From a virus, in the IMG/VR virus record IMGVR_UViG_3300032289_002165, positions 1 through 28,881 of that record: 28,881 bases of DNA; one strand, given 5' to 3'. Each line of letters starts with the position of its first letter. The first letter of the stretch is position 1. The translations under genes and the position numbers were made by a program. Of the stretch, positions 1-7,646 are shown piece after piece. Under the pieces are notes generated by a model. The model had not been told where the DNA came from. It searched no databases and saw only the letters and a list, made by a program, of their open reading frames with translations.

Positions 1-1514
1 AAAATACCAAGGACGCCGATTTTATTGTACCGGATAGTCGTGAGGGCTGGATTCGCCTTTTGGAAAAGGTTTTAGAGGCTTTCTTTATTAAGGGGTCTTC
101 TTTTAATTATTCTACAATTTTAATTCGAGGGGCTGGTGAAAAGATTAGCGGCTTTGGAGGCGTTGCTAGTGGTCCGCAAATTTTATTGGACGGTATAGAA
201 AAAATTAATAAGATTTTCCAATCTAGAGAAGGTAAAAAACTTCGCTCTATTGACGTACTTGATGTATGCAATATTATTGGTGGAATTGTTGTTTCGGGTA
301 ACGTCCGTCGTAGCGCGCAAATTGCTATTGGCGATCCAGATGACTACTTATTTCTTCGTGCTAAGAATTGGTCTTTGGGCAATATTCCAAATTGGCGCGC
401 GATGTCAAATAATACAATTTATGCAGATGATTTTTCTCATATCTCAAATGAGATATGGAGTAATGGTTATGTGCTAGATTCCCAAACTGGTTTTGCAAAA
501 GGTGAGCCCTACGGATTTTTTAATCTACCACTTTCTCAAAAATATGGAAGACTTAAAGATGGACCAATGAAAGACAGTAATCTTTATCCAACTGATGAAG
601 ATAATGTCGTTGGAACAAATCCATGCGGAGAGATTAGCCTTGCTTCTTATGAATGCTGTAACCTTTCTGAATTATATTTAAATAATATAACTTCGAAAGA
701 AGAGCTAAATCTTTGTGCTAAGCTTTTATATAAAACTCAGAAAGCTATTGCTGCACTACCTTTTATTCATGAAGAAACAAATCGTATTGTACATAAAAAT
801 ATGCGTCTTGGGTTAGGGGTTACTGGTATTTGTCAATCTCTTAATAAAATCGAATGGCTAGATACTTGTTACAAAGAACTTCGTAAATTTGACAAAGAAT
901 GGAGTAAAGAACGCGGATGGAATCGTAGTATTAAATTAACAACAATTAAACCTAGCGGTACATTAAGTCTTTTAGGTGGGTCTACGCCAGGAGTACATCC
1001 TGCTTATTCTAAATATTATATTCGGAGAGTAAGAATGGCAAGTAATGATGTTTTAGTAAGTTATTGTAGAGATTTAGGTTACAATATTGAATATGTTGTT
1101 AATTTTGACGGATCTGAAAATCATGATACTGTTGTAGTTGAATTTCCATGCGAAACACCAGATGGGGCATTATTTGCAGATGATATGGGTGTAACCAAAC
1201 AACTTGAAATGGTCAAAAAACTTCAAGAAGTTTGGTCTGATAATGCAGTTAGTGTTACTGCCTATTATAGTGATTCAGAACTTGGAGAACTTAAAAAGTG
1301 GCTTTCTGAAAATTATGAAAATGGAATTAAATCTGTTAGCTTTTTACTAAGGCAAAAGCATGGCTTTAAACAGGCTCCTTATGAAGAAATTACAAAAGAA
1401 GCATACGAGAATAAAAAGTCCAAAGTAAAACCAATTACAATTATAAATCAAAATATTGGCAACGATGCTTTGGAAGGCATTGAATGCGAAGGAGGAGCAT
1501 GCCCAATAAAATAA
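1..1514 (+). CDS. nrdJ: Adenosylcobalamin-dependent (class II) ribonucleotide reductase, C-terminal part
   Basis: Reduces ribonucleotides to deoxyribonucleotides for DNA synthesis, using B12 to make the thiyl radical. The reading frame is open to the left edge (codons from base 3), so the gene begins outside the window; the TTG at base 60 lies inside conserved sequence (DSREGW just before it) and is not the start. Visible class II landmarks are SGNVRRSAQ, the catalytic NPCGEIS loop near bases 618-638 (Asn, Cys and Glu are the radical-chemistry residues), KPSGTLSLLGG, and TPGVHPAYS. The C-terminus ends C-E-G-G-A-C-P-I-K, the swinging C-x4-C redox pair known from the monomeric Lactobacillus-type triphosphate reductase. 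Together these favour the monomeric RTPR type over NrdAB. Neighbouring dNMP kinase and dCMP deaminase genes fit a phage dNTP supply. The next gene starts inside its last codons. Confidence 0.93.
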   Translation, partial: NTKDADFIVPDSREGWIRLLEKVLEAFFIKGSSFNYSTILIRGAGEKISGFGGVASGPQILLDGIEKINKIFQSREGKKLRSIDVLDVCNIIGGIVVSGNVRRSAQIAIGDPDDYLFLRAKNWSLGNIPNWRAMSNNTIYADDFSHISNEIWSNGYVLDSQTGFAKGEPYGFFNLPLSQKYGRLKDGPMKDSNLYPTDEDNVVGTNPCGEISLASYECCNLSELYLNNITSKEELNLCAKLLYKTQKAIAALPFIHEETNRIVHKNMRLGLGVTGICQSLNKIEWLDTCYKELRKFDKEWSKERGWNRSIKLTTIKPSGTLSLLGGSTPGVHPAYSKYYIRRVRMASNDVLVSYCRDLGYNIEYVVNFDGSENHDTVVVEFPCETPDGALFADDMGVTKQLEMVKKLQEVWSDNAVSVTAYYSDSELGELKKWLSENYENGIKSVSFLLRQKHGFKQAPYEEITKEAYENKKSKVKPITIINQNIGNDALEGIECEGGACPIK

Positions 1515-1879
1515 TTATATTAATTTGTTTTTTATTAGTTTCATGTAAATCAGTACCTACAAATCCAGAATTTTGGATGGAAAAAGAAATTAATGCTTGC
1601 TTGCCAACAGCAATTATTTTTAAACAGTCATTAAATAAATATAAAATATGGTCTGAAGTTTTTAGATTTTCTTGGAAAGACGGGAGTACTGGAAAATTAA
1701 AAGGCCACGCGATGGTAGCATATCTTTACCCACCTAGAAAAAATCAACTTTTTACATATGATGCCATGGGTTCTTATAGAACATATGCTTATACAAACAA
1801 TGTGGAAAAGATTGCCCAATACGCTCATAATATTAGAGGAAATCAAGATAAAGTATTTTATGTTGAATGGGTTAAATGA
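1499..1879 (+). CDS. Predicted small lipoprotein with a Cys-His-Asp (papain/transglutaminase-like) pattern
   Basis: The 126-residue product starts with a lipoprotein signal: Lys-4, a hydrophobic stretch, and lipobox L-V-S-C with the lipidated Cys at 16. The start at 1499 is preferred over an in-frame ATG at 1484 because AAGGAGG (1489-1495) lies just upstream and the signal peptide then begins correctly. In the mature part, Cys34 in A-C-L-P-T heads a predicted helix, His70 sits in G-H-A-M-V-A-Y and Asp88 in F-T-Y-D-A-M-G. This order and spacing are what papain-like and transglutaminase-like folds show, so it may be a small cell-envelope peptidase or transferase. That is inference: I do not recognise a named family. 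It overlaps the reductase end by 16 bases and the next gene by 4 bases (ATGA), so it is translated with them. Confidence 0.8.
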   Translation: MPNKIIILICFLLVSCKSVPTNPEFWMEKEINACLPTAIIFKQSLNKYKIWSEVFRFSWKDGSTGKLKGHAMVAYLYPPRKNQLFTYDAMGSYRTYAYTNNVEKIAQYAHNIRGNQDKVFYVEWVK

Positions 1880-2304
1880 AAAATAAAGATCTTCATAAAA
1901 ATTTGCGTGATTCAATGGATGAAACATTGGAGACAAAGTTTATGCAAAATCTTAAATGGTCAATGTTATTTTTTTGTTTTAATTATATTGCAAATCATAT
2001 AAACGAAGAGCATGAATTTAAAGATAAACATGTTCATAAAGAATTTATTAAAACATGGAAAAAATTTGCTCATCAAAATATTGCAAGTTCAGATTTAAAA
2101 ATTATTAATGATATATTAAATTCACCTAAAAATGTTTTTTACTCTGCTTTACAAAATAGTAATGAAATTACAGAAAGTACAGAAATATATCAAGAAAAAT
2201 ATAATAATATTTTAAGTAAAATTGAACAATTTTTCATAAAAACTCTAGATACTCAACAAAATTTTGAACCACCAGAGGAAGAAGAAGATGATGAATATGC
2301 TTAA
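1876..2304 (+). CDS. Uncharacterised 142-residue protein
   Basis: I do not recognise this protein. It begins in an ATGA overlap with the lipoprotein gene. The sequence is mostly predicted helical and charged, with one more hydrophobic stretch (about residues 28-40, L-F-F-C-F-N-Y-I-A) that is too polar at its edges to call a membrane span. It ends with a very acidic tail, E-E-E-E-D-D-E-Y-A. The 3' end overlaps the GDP-mannose dehydratase gene by 17 bases in another frame, and the purine-rich codons of its acidic tail provide that gene's ribosome-binding site. Confidence 0.7.
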   Translation: MKNKDLHKNLRDSMDETLETKFMQNLKWSMLFFCFNYIANHINEEHEFKDKHVHKEFIKTWKKFAHQNIASSDLKIINDILNSPKNVFYSALQNSNEITESTEIYQEKYNNILSKIEQFFIKTLDTQQNFEPPEEEEDDEYA

Positions 2305-3334
2305 AAAAATTATTATAACCGGTGTTACTGGTCAAGATGGCAGTTATATGGCAGACCTTTTATTAGAAGAAACTGACTATGTAATTTACGGTATGGTTCG
2401 AAGAACTTCTACAAATAATTATTCTAATATAAAACATTTATTATTAAATTCTCGATTTAAACTCGTTACTGGCGATTTAACAGATTCGCAATCAATAGAT
2501 AATATTGTAAGAGAAATTGAACCAGATTATTTTATTAATTTGGCGGCTCAAAGTTTTGTTGGCGCTTCTTGGCAAATTCCAGAGCAAACATTTGATATTG
2601 ATGCTATTGGCGTTATTAGATGTTTAGAAGCTATAAGAAAACACGCTCCCAAATGTCGATTTTATAACGCTGGTTCTTCAGAAGAGCTTGGTAATGTTGA
2701 TTATAGCCCACAAGATGAAAATCACCCATTAAAACCAAGAAGTCCATATGGTGCCGCAAAAGCAGCAGCAAGACATATTGTTAAAGTTTATAGAGAGAGT
2801 TATAATCTTTTTGCAATTCAAGGGTTATTATATAACCACGAAAGCCCAAGGCGTGGCGAAGAATTTGTAACAAGAAAAATAACAAAAGAAATAGCAAGAA
2901 TTAAAAAAGCGCTTGATTATAAATATGAATTTAAACCATTAGAGTTAGGTAATATTTATGCACAAAGAGATTGGAGCCATGCAAAAGATTTTGTTAGAGG
3001 TATTTGGATGATGTTAAATCAAGACGAGCCAAAAGAATATATTTTAGCATCTGGGGAAACTCATACCGTAAAAGAATTTATTGAAAAAGCTTTTGAACAT
3101 ATTAATATTAAAGGATTTTGGGGTGGCAAAGAATTAGACGAAAAATATTATTTTGATAATAAAATTTTAGTACAAATTAATCCAGTATATTATAGGCCAG
3201 CAGAAGTTGATTTACTTTTAGGAAATCCGCACGAAGCAAAAGAAAAATTAAATTGGGAATCTAAAATTACATTTTTAGAGATGGTAGAAGAAATGGTAAA
3301 AAATGATTTAGAAAAAAATATAAATAAAGTGTAA
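2288..3334 (+). CDS. gmd: GDP-mannose 4,6-dehydratase
   Basis: Converts GDP-D-mannose to GDP-4-keto-6-deoxy-D-mannose, the precursor of GDP-fucose, GDP-rhamnose and related sugars. The 348-residue protein is an extended short-chain dehydrogenase. It has the NADP-binding G-V-T-G-Q-D-G (12-18), active-site S130 with E132 in G-S-S-E, the Y154-x3-K158 pair in S-P-Y-G-A-A-K, and the family signature N-H-E-S-P-R-R-G. Length is near the usual 340-370. The start at 2288 is chosen because GAGGA (2275-2279) lies 8 bases upstream; 2291 and 2297 are alternatives, and the longer frame from 2264 adds residues the family lacks. No GDP-fucose synthase or RMD reductase is visible in the window, so the final sugar is unknown; the host or another part of the genome may supply the next step. 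Confidence 0.95.
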   Translation: MMNMLKKIIITGVTGQDGSYMADLLLEETDYVIYGMVRRTSTNNYSNIKHLLLNSRFKLVTGDLTDSQSIDNIVREIEPDYFINLAAQSFVGASWQIPEQTFDIDAIGVIRCLEAIRKHAPKCRFYNAGSSEELGNVDYSPQDENHPLKPRSPYGAAKAAARHIVKVYRESYNLFAIQGLLYNHESPRRGEEFVTRKITKEIARIKKALDYKYEFKPLELGNIYAQRDWSHAKDFVRGIWMMLNQDEPKEYILASGETHTVKEFIEKAFEHINIKGFWGGKELDEKYYFDNKILVQINPVYYRPAEVDLLLGNPHEAKEKLNWESKITFLEMVEEMVKNDLEKNINKV

Positions 3335-3338
3335 AATA
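3328..3338 (+). promoter_or_regulatory. AGTGTAAAATA element before the small Cys-rich gene
   Basis: AGTGTAAAATA, partly overlapping the stop codon of the preceding dehydratase gene, ends 5 bases before the ATG at 3344. Very similar elements precede both minus-strand structural or membrane genes (22806-22817, 27597-27606). It may be a -10-only (T4 late-like) promoter. Because the stop codon contributes part of the match, chance is a real alternative. Confidence 0.3.
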
Positions 3339-3343
3339 TATTT

Positions 3344-3541
3344 ATGAGCGAAGTCCAACAATTGTCGTCAAAATTTGATACCTGTAAACATAGATCCACA
3401 GAAGAAATTTCTAAAACTATACAGAGATGCTCTTGCCAAGGTGGTAATTATGAAGTTAAAGGATTTTTTTGTCACAAAAAAAATATTCTCAAGTTAGAGC
3501 CCGAAATATGTATTAATTGTGATGAATATGAATCTAAATAA
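3344..3541 (+). CDS. Small Cys-rich protein, putative zinc-binding
   Basis: A 65-residue protein with six cysteines: C14 in C-K-H-R, C29 and C31 in C-S-C-Q-G-G, C43 in F-F-C-H-K-K, and C56/C59 in I-C-I-N-C. The paired spacing suggests one or two metal knuckles, most simply a zinc ribbon. Small Cys-rich proteins with this general pattern occur beside sugar-transfer genes in several bacterial and phage clusters, from memory, but no function is known to me. It has no clear Shine-Dalgarno sequence. Its last 20 bases overlap the next ORF. Confidence 0.7.
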   Translation: MSEVQQLSSKFDTCKHRSTEEISKTIQRCSCQGGNYEVKGFFCHKKNILKLEPEICINCDEYESK

Positions 3542-3881
3542 AAAAGAATTTATTAAAAAATTTGTAAAAGAAACTTCAAATATTTTTTGGCCAAAAGAAA
3601 TGAAAATGGTTAAAACTTTATTTAAAATTTTTCCAAATGAACAGTTTTGGCAGGGATTGGAATTAACTTTTAAATTAAATAGTTTGTGCTGGTTTCTTTC
3701 TGATGATGGGCGTAAATTTTTAAACCAGGAATATAAAAAATTTAATTTAAACTTGCCAGAAATAAAAAAGTTTGAAATAGAAAATAATAGTATTGCTTTT
3801 GAAGACAAAAAAGGCTATGATTTAGATAAAGTTCTGAACTTAAGAGAATTTTTAAATCTATGGCAAAAGAAAACAATCTAA
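3522..3881 (+). CDS. Uncharacterised 119-residue protein upstream of the recombinase
   Basis: I do not recognise this protein. It is rich in Lys, Phe and Trp, with a conserved-looking core N-E-Q-F-W-Q-G-L-E-L near residues 40-50 and S-L-C-W-F-L-S-D-D-G after it. The start could be the ATG at 3522 or the one at 3528; GTG at 3519 is less likely. It overlaps the Cys-rich gene by 20 bases and the RecA-like gene by 22 bases, so the three are likely co-translated, and it may be an accessory to recombination. That link rests on position only. Confidence 0.65.
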   Translation: MNMNLNKKEFIKKFVKETSNIFWPKEMKMVKTLFKIFPNEQFWQGLELTFKLNSLCWFLSDDGRKFLNQEYKKFNLNLPEIKKFEIENNSIAFEDKKGYDLDKVLNLREFLNLWQKKTI

Positions 3882-4954
3882 CCGGAAAAAGTATATTATC
3901 TTCACATCTTAAAGATAATAAAGATTCGCATTATAATTTTGAAGATGAACAGGTTTTTCAAGTATCTACCGGTTCTCTTCTTTTAGATTCGGAAATTGGT
4001 GGCGCTCTCGAAGTTCCTGCGATTATTCGTTTTACAGGGGTAAGCGGTGGTGGAAAAACAAGTTCCGCCCTTCTTATTATGAATAACTTTTTAAAGATGG
4101 TTCCTAATTCAAAAGGCTTTTTAGTAAAAGCTGAAGGGCGTCTTAACTCCAATGTGAAAAAAATATCTGGTGTTAATTTTGTAGATGATCCAGAAAAATG
4201 GGATAAAGGAACATGCTTTGTATTACGTTCTAATATTTATGAAAATGTTGCTACTTTAATTTTAGAACTTATTAAAAATAATCCAGAAAATACAAGATAT
4301 TATTTTCTTATTGATAGTATGGACGCACTTATTTCAAAAAACGATCTAAGTAAAGGTTTCGAAGATAGCGCAAAAGTTGCCGCTGGAGCAGTTCTTACTT
4401 CTAATTTTCTTCGTAGGATAATGTTACCGCTTTCTACTTTTGGTCATATATGTGGGCTTATCTCCCAAGTTCGTTCTAATGTTCAAATTAACCCATACGC
4501 TAAAAGTGATCCAAAACTAACTAATAGTTCTGGAGGAAATGCTTTACAGCATTATGCGGATTGGATTTTCGAGTTTCAGCCAAGATATAAATCAGATCAA
4601 ATCACAGAGGGTGATAAAATCATTGGGCATTGGTCAAAAATTCTTCTTCGTAAAACAACAAATGAAAAAGATGGCGTAGAAGTTACATATCCAATTCGCC
4701 ATGGTCGAATTGATGGGAAAAGTATTTGGACAGAGTACGAAATTGCTGACATGCTTATTCAATGGGGCTTTGCTAAAAAAAGTGGTGCTTGGATTGCTTT
4801 TGATGAAGGACTAATTAAAGATATAAAAGAAGATCTTTCAGAAACTTTTCCAGAAAAAATTCAAGGAATGGATCAGTTACGTACATTTTTAGAAAATAAT
4901 CAAAAAATTTGTAACTATTTATTTAATAAATTTAAGAATATATTAGCTAAATAA
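3860..4954 (+). CDS. RecA/UvsX-like strand-exchange recombinase
   Basis: ATP-dependent recombinase that forms filaments on single-stranded DNA for repair and recombination-dependent replication. Of 364 residues, the RecA core shows S-T-G-S-L-L-L-D-S-E-I-G-G-A-L (36-50), Walker A G-V-S-G-G-G-K-T-S (60-68), A-E-G-R (91-94, aligning with the catalytic Glu region), Walker B Y-Y-F-L-I-D-S (147-153) and a loop region G-L-I-S-Q-V-R-S-N. The C-terminal part has K-K-S-G-A-W, also familiar from RecA proteins. It is close to the usual RecA length. The N-terminus lacks a long extension. Codon choice (more CTT) resembles the replication genes rather than the TTA-rich sugar genes on both sides, so this looks like a core gene flanked by acquired ones. 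It shares one base (TAATG) with the next gene. Confidence 0.9.
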   Translation: MAKENNLTGKSILSSHLKDNKDSHYNFEDEQVFQVSTGSLLLDSEIGGALEVPAIIRFTGVSGGGKTSSALLIMNNFLKMVPNSKGFLVKAEGRLNSNVKKISGVNFVDDPEKWDKGTCFVLRSNIYENVATLILELIKNNPENTRYYFLIDSMDALISKNDLSKGFEDSAKVAAGAVLTSNFLRRIMLPLSTFGHICGLISQVRSNVQINPYAKSDPKLTNSSGGNALQHYADWIFEFQPRYKSDQITEGDKIIGHWSKILLRKTTNEKDGVEVTYPIRHGRIDGKSIWTEYEIADMLIQWGFAKKSGAWIAFDEGLIKDIKEDLSETFPEKIQGMDQLRTFLENNQKICNYLFNKFKNILAK

Positions 4955-5919
4955 TGAACATTTTTTGGCCGGATATTCATAAAAATTTAACAAAAGGAAT
5001 CGCAGAAGCTTTTAATTTTTTGGGATATACGTTAATTTTACCATCTAATAAATATAAAATAACACATAGACCTCCAAATCAATTTAGCCAATTTGTTTGG
5101 AATGAACAATGGACGCAAGAAAAAGCCGATTTGTTTTTTAAACATAAAAATGTTAAAGTTTTAAATAAAGAAGAAATTTTAGATTTAAAACCCGAAATTT
5201 TATTTATATCTAATTTCGAATCACAATTCGAAGTATTAAATGAGCTATGGCTACATTTAAAAGATAAATCTAAATTAGCATTTTATAGTGGCAATGATTA
5301 TTGGGATGGAGCATATCCATTTTACATTTCACAAAATTATCTTTGTGCTGATTATACTGGATATATTTTAAGTAATAAATATAAATTAAATTATTTATAT
5401 TATAAACCATGGGTTGATTATGATAGATGTAAATTTGAGGGTCCTACTGAAGGTAATATTGTTGGGATTTATATTTCTGAATACGAAAAAAATTTTAATA
5501 AAGAATACTTATATAGTAAAGAATTAGAAAAATTAACACCATATATTGAATACCAATATCATACGAATAGCACTCAAAAGGAATTAACAAAAACTTTAAA
5601 ATCTAGTATTGCTACACAACATATTAAAGGTTTAGAAGGGTATGGAATGGCGATAATTGAAAGTATGGCCTGTGGAAAGCCAGTTTTTTTACATCGACAA
5701 TTATCTCAAAATAAAAGTTTAATGCAATGGTCTATAGAAAATACAACAGCTTTATTTTTTGACTCTTCAGAAGAGTATGCTGCAAAGTTAAAAGCATTAG
5801 TCGATAGTAAAGATTATAGACATTTTTTACATTATCAAACCGCCAATACAATAAGACAAATTATAGATAACCAAAAAGAAACTGAAAAACTTAGAAACTT
5901 TTTAAATAATTTAATATAA
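4954..5919 (+). CDS. GT-B fold glycosyltransferase (GT4-like)
   Basis: Transfers a sugar from a nucleotide donor to an unknown acceptor. The C-terminal half carries the GT4-type donor-binding signature, E-G-Y-G-M-A-I-I-E-S-M-A-C-G-K-P-V (about residues 228-244), with the E-x7-E spacing expected of retaining GT-B enzymes. The N-terminal half (I-F-W-P-D-I-H, F-I-S-N-F-E) fits an acceptor Rossmann-like domain. The full length of 321 residues is slightly short for the family. The ATG overlaps the recombinase stop codon (TAATG). Leucine is mostly TTA, as in the rest of the glycan island. Substrate cannot be deduced. Confidence 0.85.
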   Translation: MNIFWPDIHKNLTKGIAEAFNFLGYTLILPSNKYKITHRPPNQFSQFVWNEQWTQEKADLFFKHKNVKVLNKEEILDLKPEILFISNFESQFEVLNELWLHLKDKSKLAFYSGNDYWDGAYPFYISQNYLCADYTGYILSNKYKLNYLYYKPWVDYDRCKFEGPTEGNIVGIYISEYEKNFNKEYLYSKELEKLTPYIEYQYHTNSTQKELTKTLKSSIATQHIKGLEGYGMAIIESMACGKPVFLHRQLSQNKSLMQWSIENTTALFFDSSEEYAAKLKALVDSKDYRHFLHYQTANTIRQIIDNQKETEKLRNFLNNLI

Positions 5920-5926
5920 TAATTTT

Positions 5927-6658
5927 ATGGACAACTCAATTTCAGTAATATTAAATGGGTATCGTCGCTCTTCAAATCTAGAAGAGCAATTTAAAGCGAT
6001 TCAAAATCAAACAGTCCAACCAAACCATATTTTCTTATGGCAAAATTTTCATTCAGAAACTTATGATAAATTTCCAGAGTCAGTTAAAAACAATTGCATT
6101 ACTGCAGTTTGTAACACGAATTTAGGGGTTTGGTCACGTTTTGCATACGCTCTAAATACAAAAACAAAATATGTTTGTATTTTTGATGATGATACGATTC
6201 CAGGTTCTAAATGGCTAGAAAATTGTTTAAATACAATTCAAACACACAGGGGGTTACTTGGTACTCGTGGAATTATATTTGAAAATCAATATTCTTATCA
6301 TCATACGAATGGAATTGGTTGGGAAACAGCAAACGAAGAAGTCACCCAAGTAGATATCGTTGGGCATTGTTGGTTTTTTGAACGCGAATGGTTAGCGGCA
6401 TATTGGGCAGAAATGCCCCCTAAAGAATTTTTCTTTGCTGGTGAGGACATGCATTTTTCTTATGCTATTCAAAAACATTATGGACTAAAAACTTATGTGC
6501 CACCACACCCAAAAAATGACAAAGAAATGTGGGGAAGCTTAAAAGCAGTAGAATATGGTGATGGTATAGAAGCAACTTGTAAATTTGCAATTCCAGAAAT
6601 GTATAATTATTTAAATTATATTGTAAGTAAAGGATTTAAAGTTATAAATCAAGTTTAA
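5927..6658 (+). CDS. GT-A fold (GT2-like) glycosyltransferase
   Basis: A 243-residue protein with the GT2 pattern. The N-terminus I-S-V-I-L-N-G-Y-R-R begins the Rossmann-like strand, and D87-D88-D89 in I-F-D-D-D-T-I-P-G is the DxD metal/nucleotide-sugar motif. V-D-I-V-G-H-C-W-F-F and A-G-E-D-M-H-F-S-Y-A (the ED-type acceptor/base region) follow at about 113-165. It is a single-domain cytosolic enzyme without membrane segments. A TATAAT-like sequence (5915-5920) lies 6 bases before the ATG, but the region is AT-rich and includes the previous stop codon, so I do not call a promoter. The donor and acceptor are unknown. Confidence 0.87.
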   Translation: MDNSISVILNGYRRSSNLEEQFKAIQNQTVQPNHIFLWQNFHSETYDKFPESVKNNCITAVCNTNLGVWSRFAYALNTKTKYVCIFDDDTIPGSKWLENCLNTIQTHRGLLGTRGIIFENQYSYHHTNGIGWETANEEVTQVDIVGHCWFFEREWLAAYWAEMPPKEFFFAGEDMHFSYAIQKHYGLKTYVPPHPKNDKEMWGSLKAVEYGDGIEATCKFAIPEMYNYLNYIVSKGFKVINQV

Positions 6659-6659
6659 T

Positions 6660-7646
6660 ATGATTTTATTATGTTTTGGTACGCGCCCAGAATGGCTTAA
6701 AATTAAACCTTTACTAAGTAAACTTAAAAGCTATAAACTTTTATTTACTGGGCAGCATATGGATTTATTAAAAGATATTCAAGTAGATTATAAAATTAAT
6801 ATTAATAATAATAATAATTCTAGACTAGATCAAATTATTGCTGATTGTTTATTACAATTTCCTAATGGCGACTTTGACTCTGTACTAGTACAAGGAGATA
6901 CCGCTTCTGCCTTTGGATGTGCTTTGGCCGCATTTCATCAATGCAAAAAGATTTATTATTTAGAAGCCGGATTGAGAAGTTATAATTTAGAACATCCATA
7001 TCCAGAAGAAGGTTATCGACAAATGATATCAAGATTATCTCATGTTAATTTTTGCCCGACAAATTTATCTAAAAATAACCTAACTAATGAAAAAACAAAT
7101 GGAGAATGTTTTGTTGTAGGAAATACGATATTAGATAATTTATTAGAATATAAAGAAAAATGTACATATGCCAATAAAGTTCTAGTAACACTACATAGAA
7201 GAGAAAATCATCATTTGATGGAAAAATGGTTTGTAGAAATAGATAAGCTTGCAAAAAAATATCCAAATTTAGAATTTATACTTCCAATACATCCTAATCC
7301 AAATGTAATTCGACATAAAAACTTATTACAAAATGTTAAAGTTGTCGAGCCATTAAAATATAAAGATTTGTTAAATTTATTAGTTGAATGTAAATTAGTA
7401 ATTACTGATAGCGGTGGACTACAAGAAGAGGGCTCTTTTTTTAATAAAAAAGTCATTGTATGCAGAAAAATTACAGAAAGACCGGAGGCTATTAATACAA
7501 ATCATTTACATTTGTGTTTGTCTCCATCAAGTTTAGAAAATATTTTTGATAATTTAGTTATTGATTATATTATTAATGAAGACTGTCCATATGGAGATGG
7601 ATTTTCTAGTGGTAAAATAGTAAAAATAATTAATGAAAATATTTAA
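6660..7646 (+). CDS. wecB: UDP-N-acetylglucosamine 2-epimerase (non-hydrolysing)
   Basis: Interconverts UDP-GlcNAc and UDP-ManNAc for surface polysaccharide synthesis. Family landmarks in order are F-G-T-R-P-E (6-11), V-Q-G-D-T-A-S-A-F-G with Asp80, Y-L-E-A-G-L-R-S with Glu102, P-E-E-G-Y-R with Glu116/117, V-G-N-T-I-L-D, T-L-H-R-R-E-N with His179, I-H-P-N-P, T-D-S-G-G-L-Q-E-E and E-R-P-E-A. These match the UDP-binding and catalytic positions of WecB. At 328 residues it is about 40 shorter than usual, largely in the N-terminal domain, where the linker is replaced by a run of Asn (N49-N53). The ATG follows the previous stop by one base. UDP-ManNAc dehydrogenase is not seen in the window. Confidence 0.93.
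   Translation: MILLCFGTRPEWLKIKPLLSKLKSYKLLFTGQHMDLLKDIQVDYKININNNNNSRLDQIIADCLLQFPNGDFDSVLVQGDTASAFGCALAAFHQCKKIYYLEAGLRSYNLEHPYPEEGYRQMISRLSHVNFCPTNLSKNNLTNEKTNGECFVVGNTILDNLLEYKEKCTYANKVLVTLHRRENHHLMEKWFVEIDKLAKKYPNLEFILPIHPNPNVIRHKNLLQNVKVVEPLKYKDLLNLLVECKLVITDSGGLQEEGSFFNKKVIVCRKITERPEAINTNHLHLCLSPSSLENIFDNLVIDYIINEDCPYGDGFSSGKIVKIINENI
6804..6818 (+). repeat. (AAT)5 simple repeat
   Basis: Five perfect AAT units in frame encode Asn49-Asn53 of the epimerase, in a surface-loop position where the family normally has more sequence. A replication-slippage product is the simplest reading; unit number could vary without frameshift. Confidence 0.75.

Noticed and set aside
60-62. TTG start for the ribonucleotide reductase at base 60
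   Set aside because: The frame is open to the left edge and codes conserved reductase residues (D-S-R-E-G-W) before it, so the gene starts outside the window.
5915-5926. TATAAT before the gene at 5927 as a promoter
   Set aside because: It overlaps a TAA stop in very AT-rich sequence and the best -35 (TTAGAA, 18-base spacer) is poor.
6804-6818. AAT repeats as a regulatory or CRISPR-like repeat
   Set aside because: Five short units in frame within the epimerase gene with no spacers; a simple Asn run explains it.
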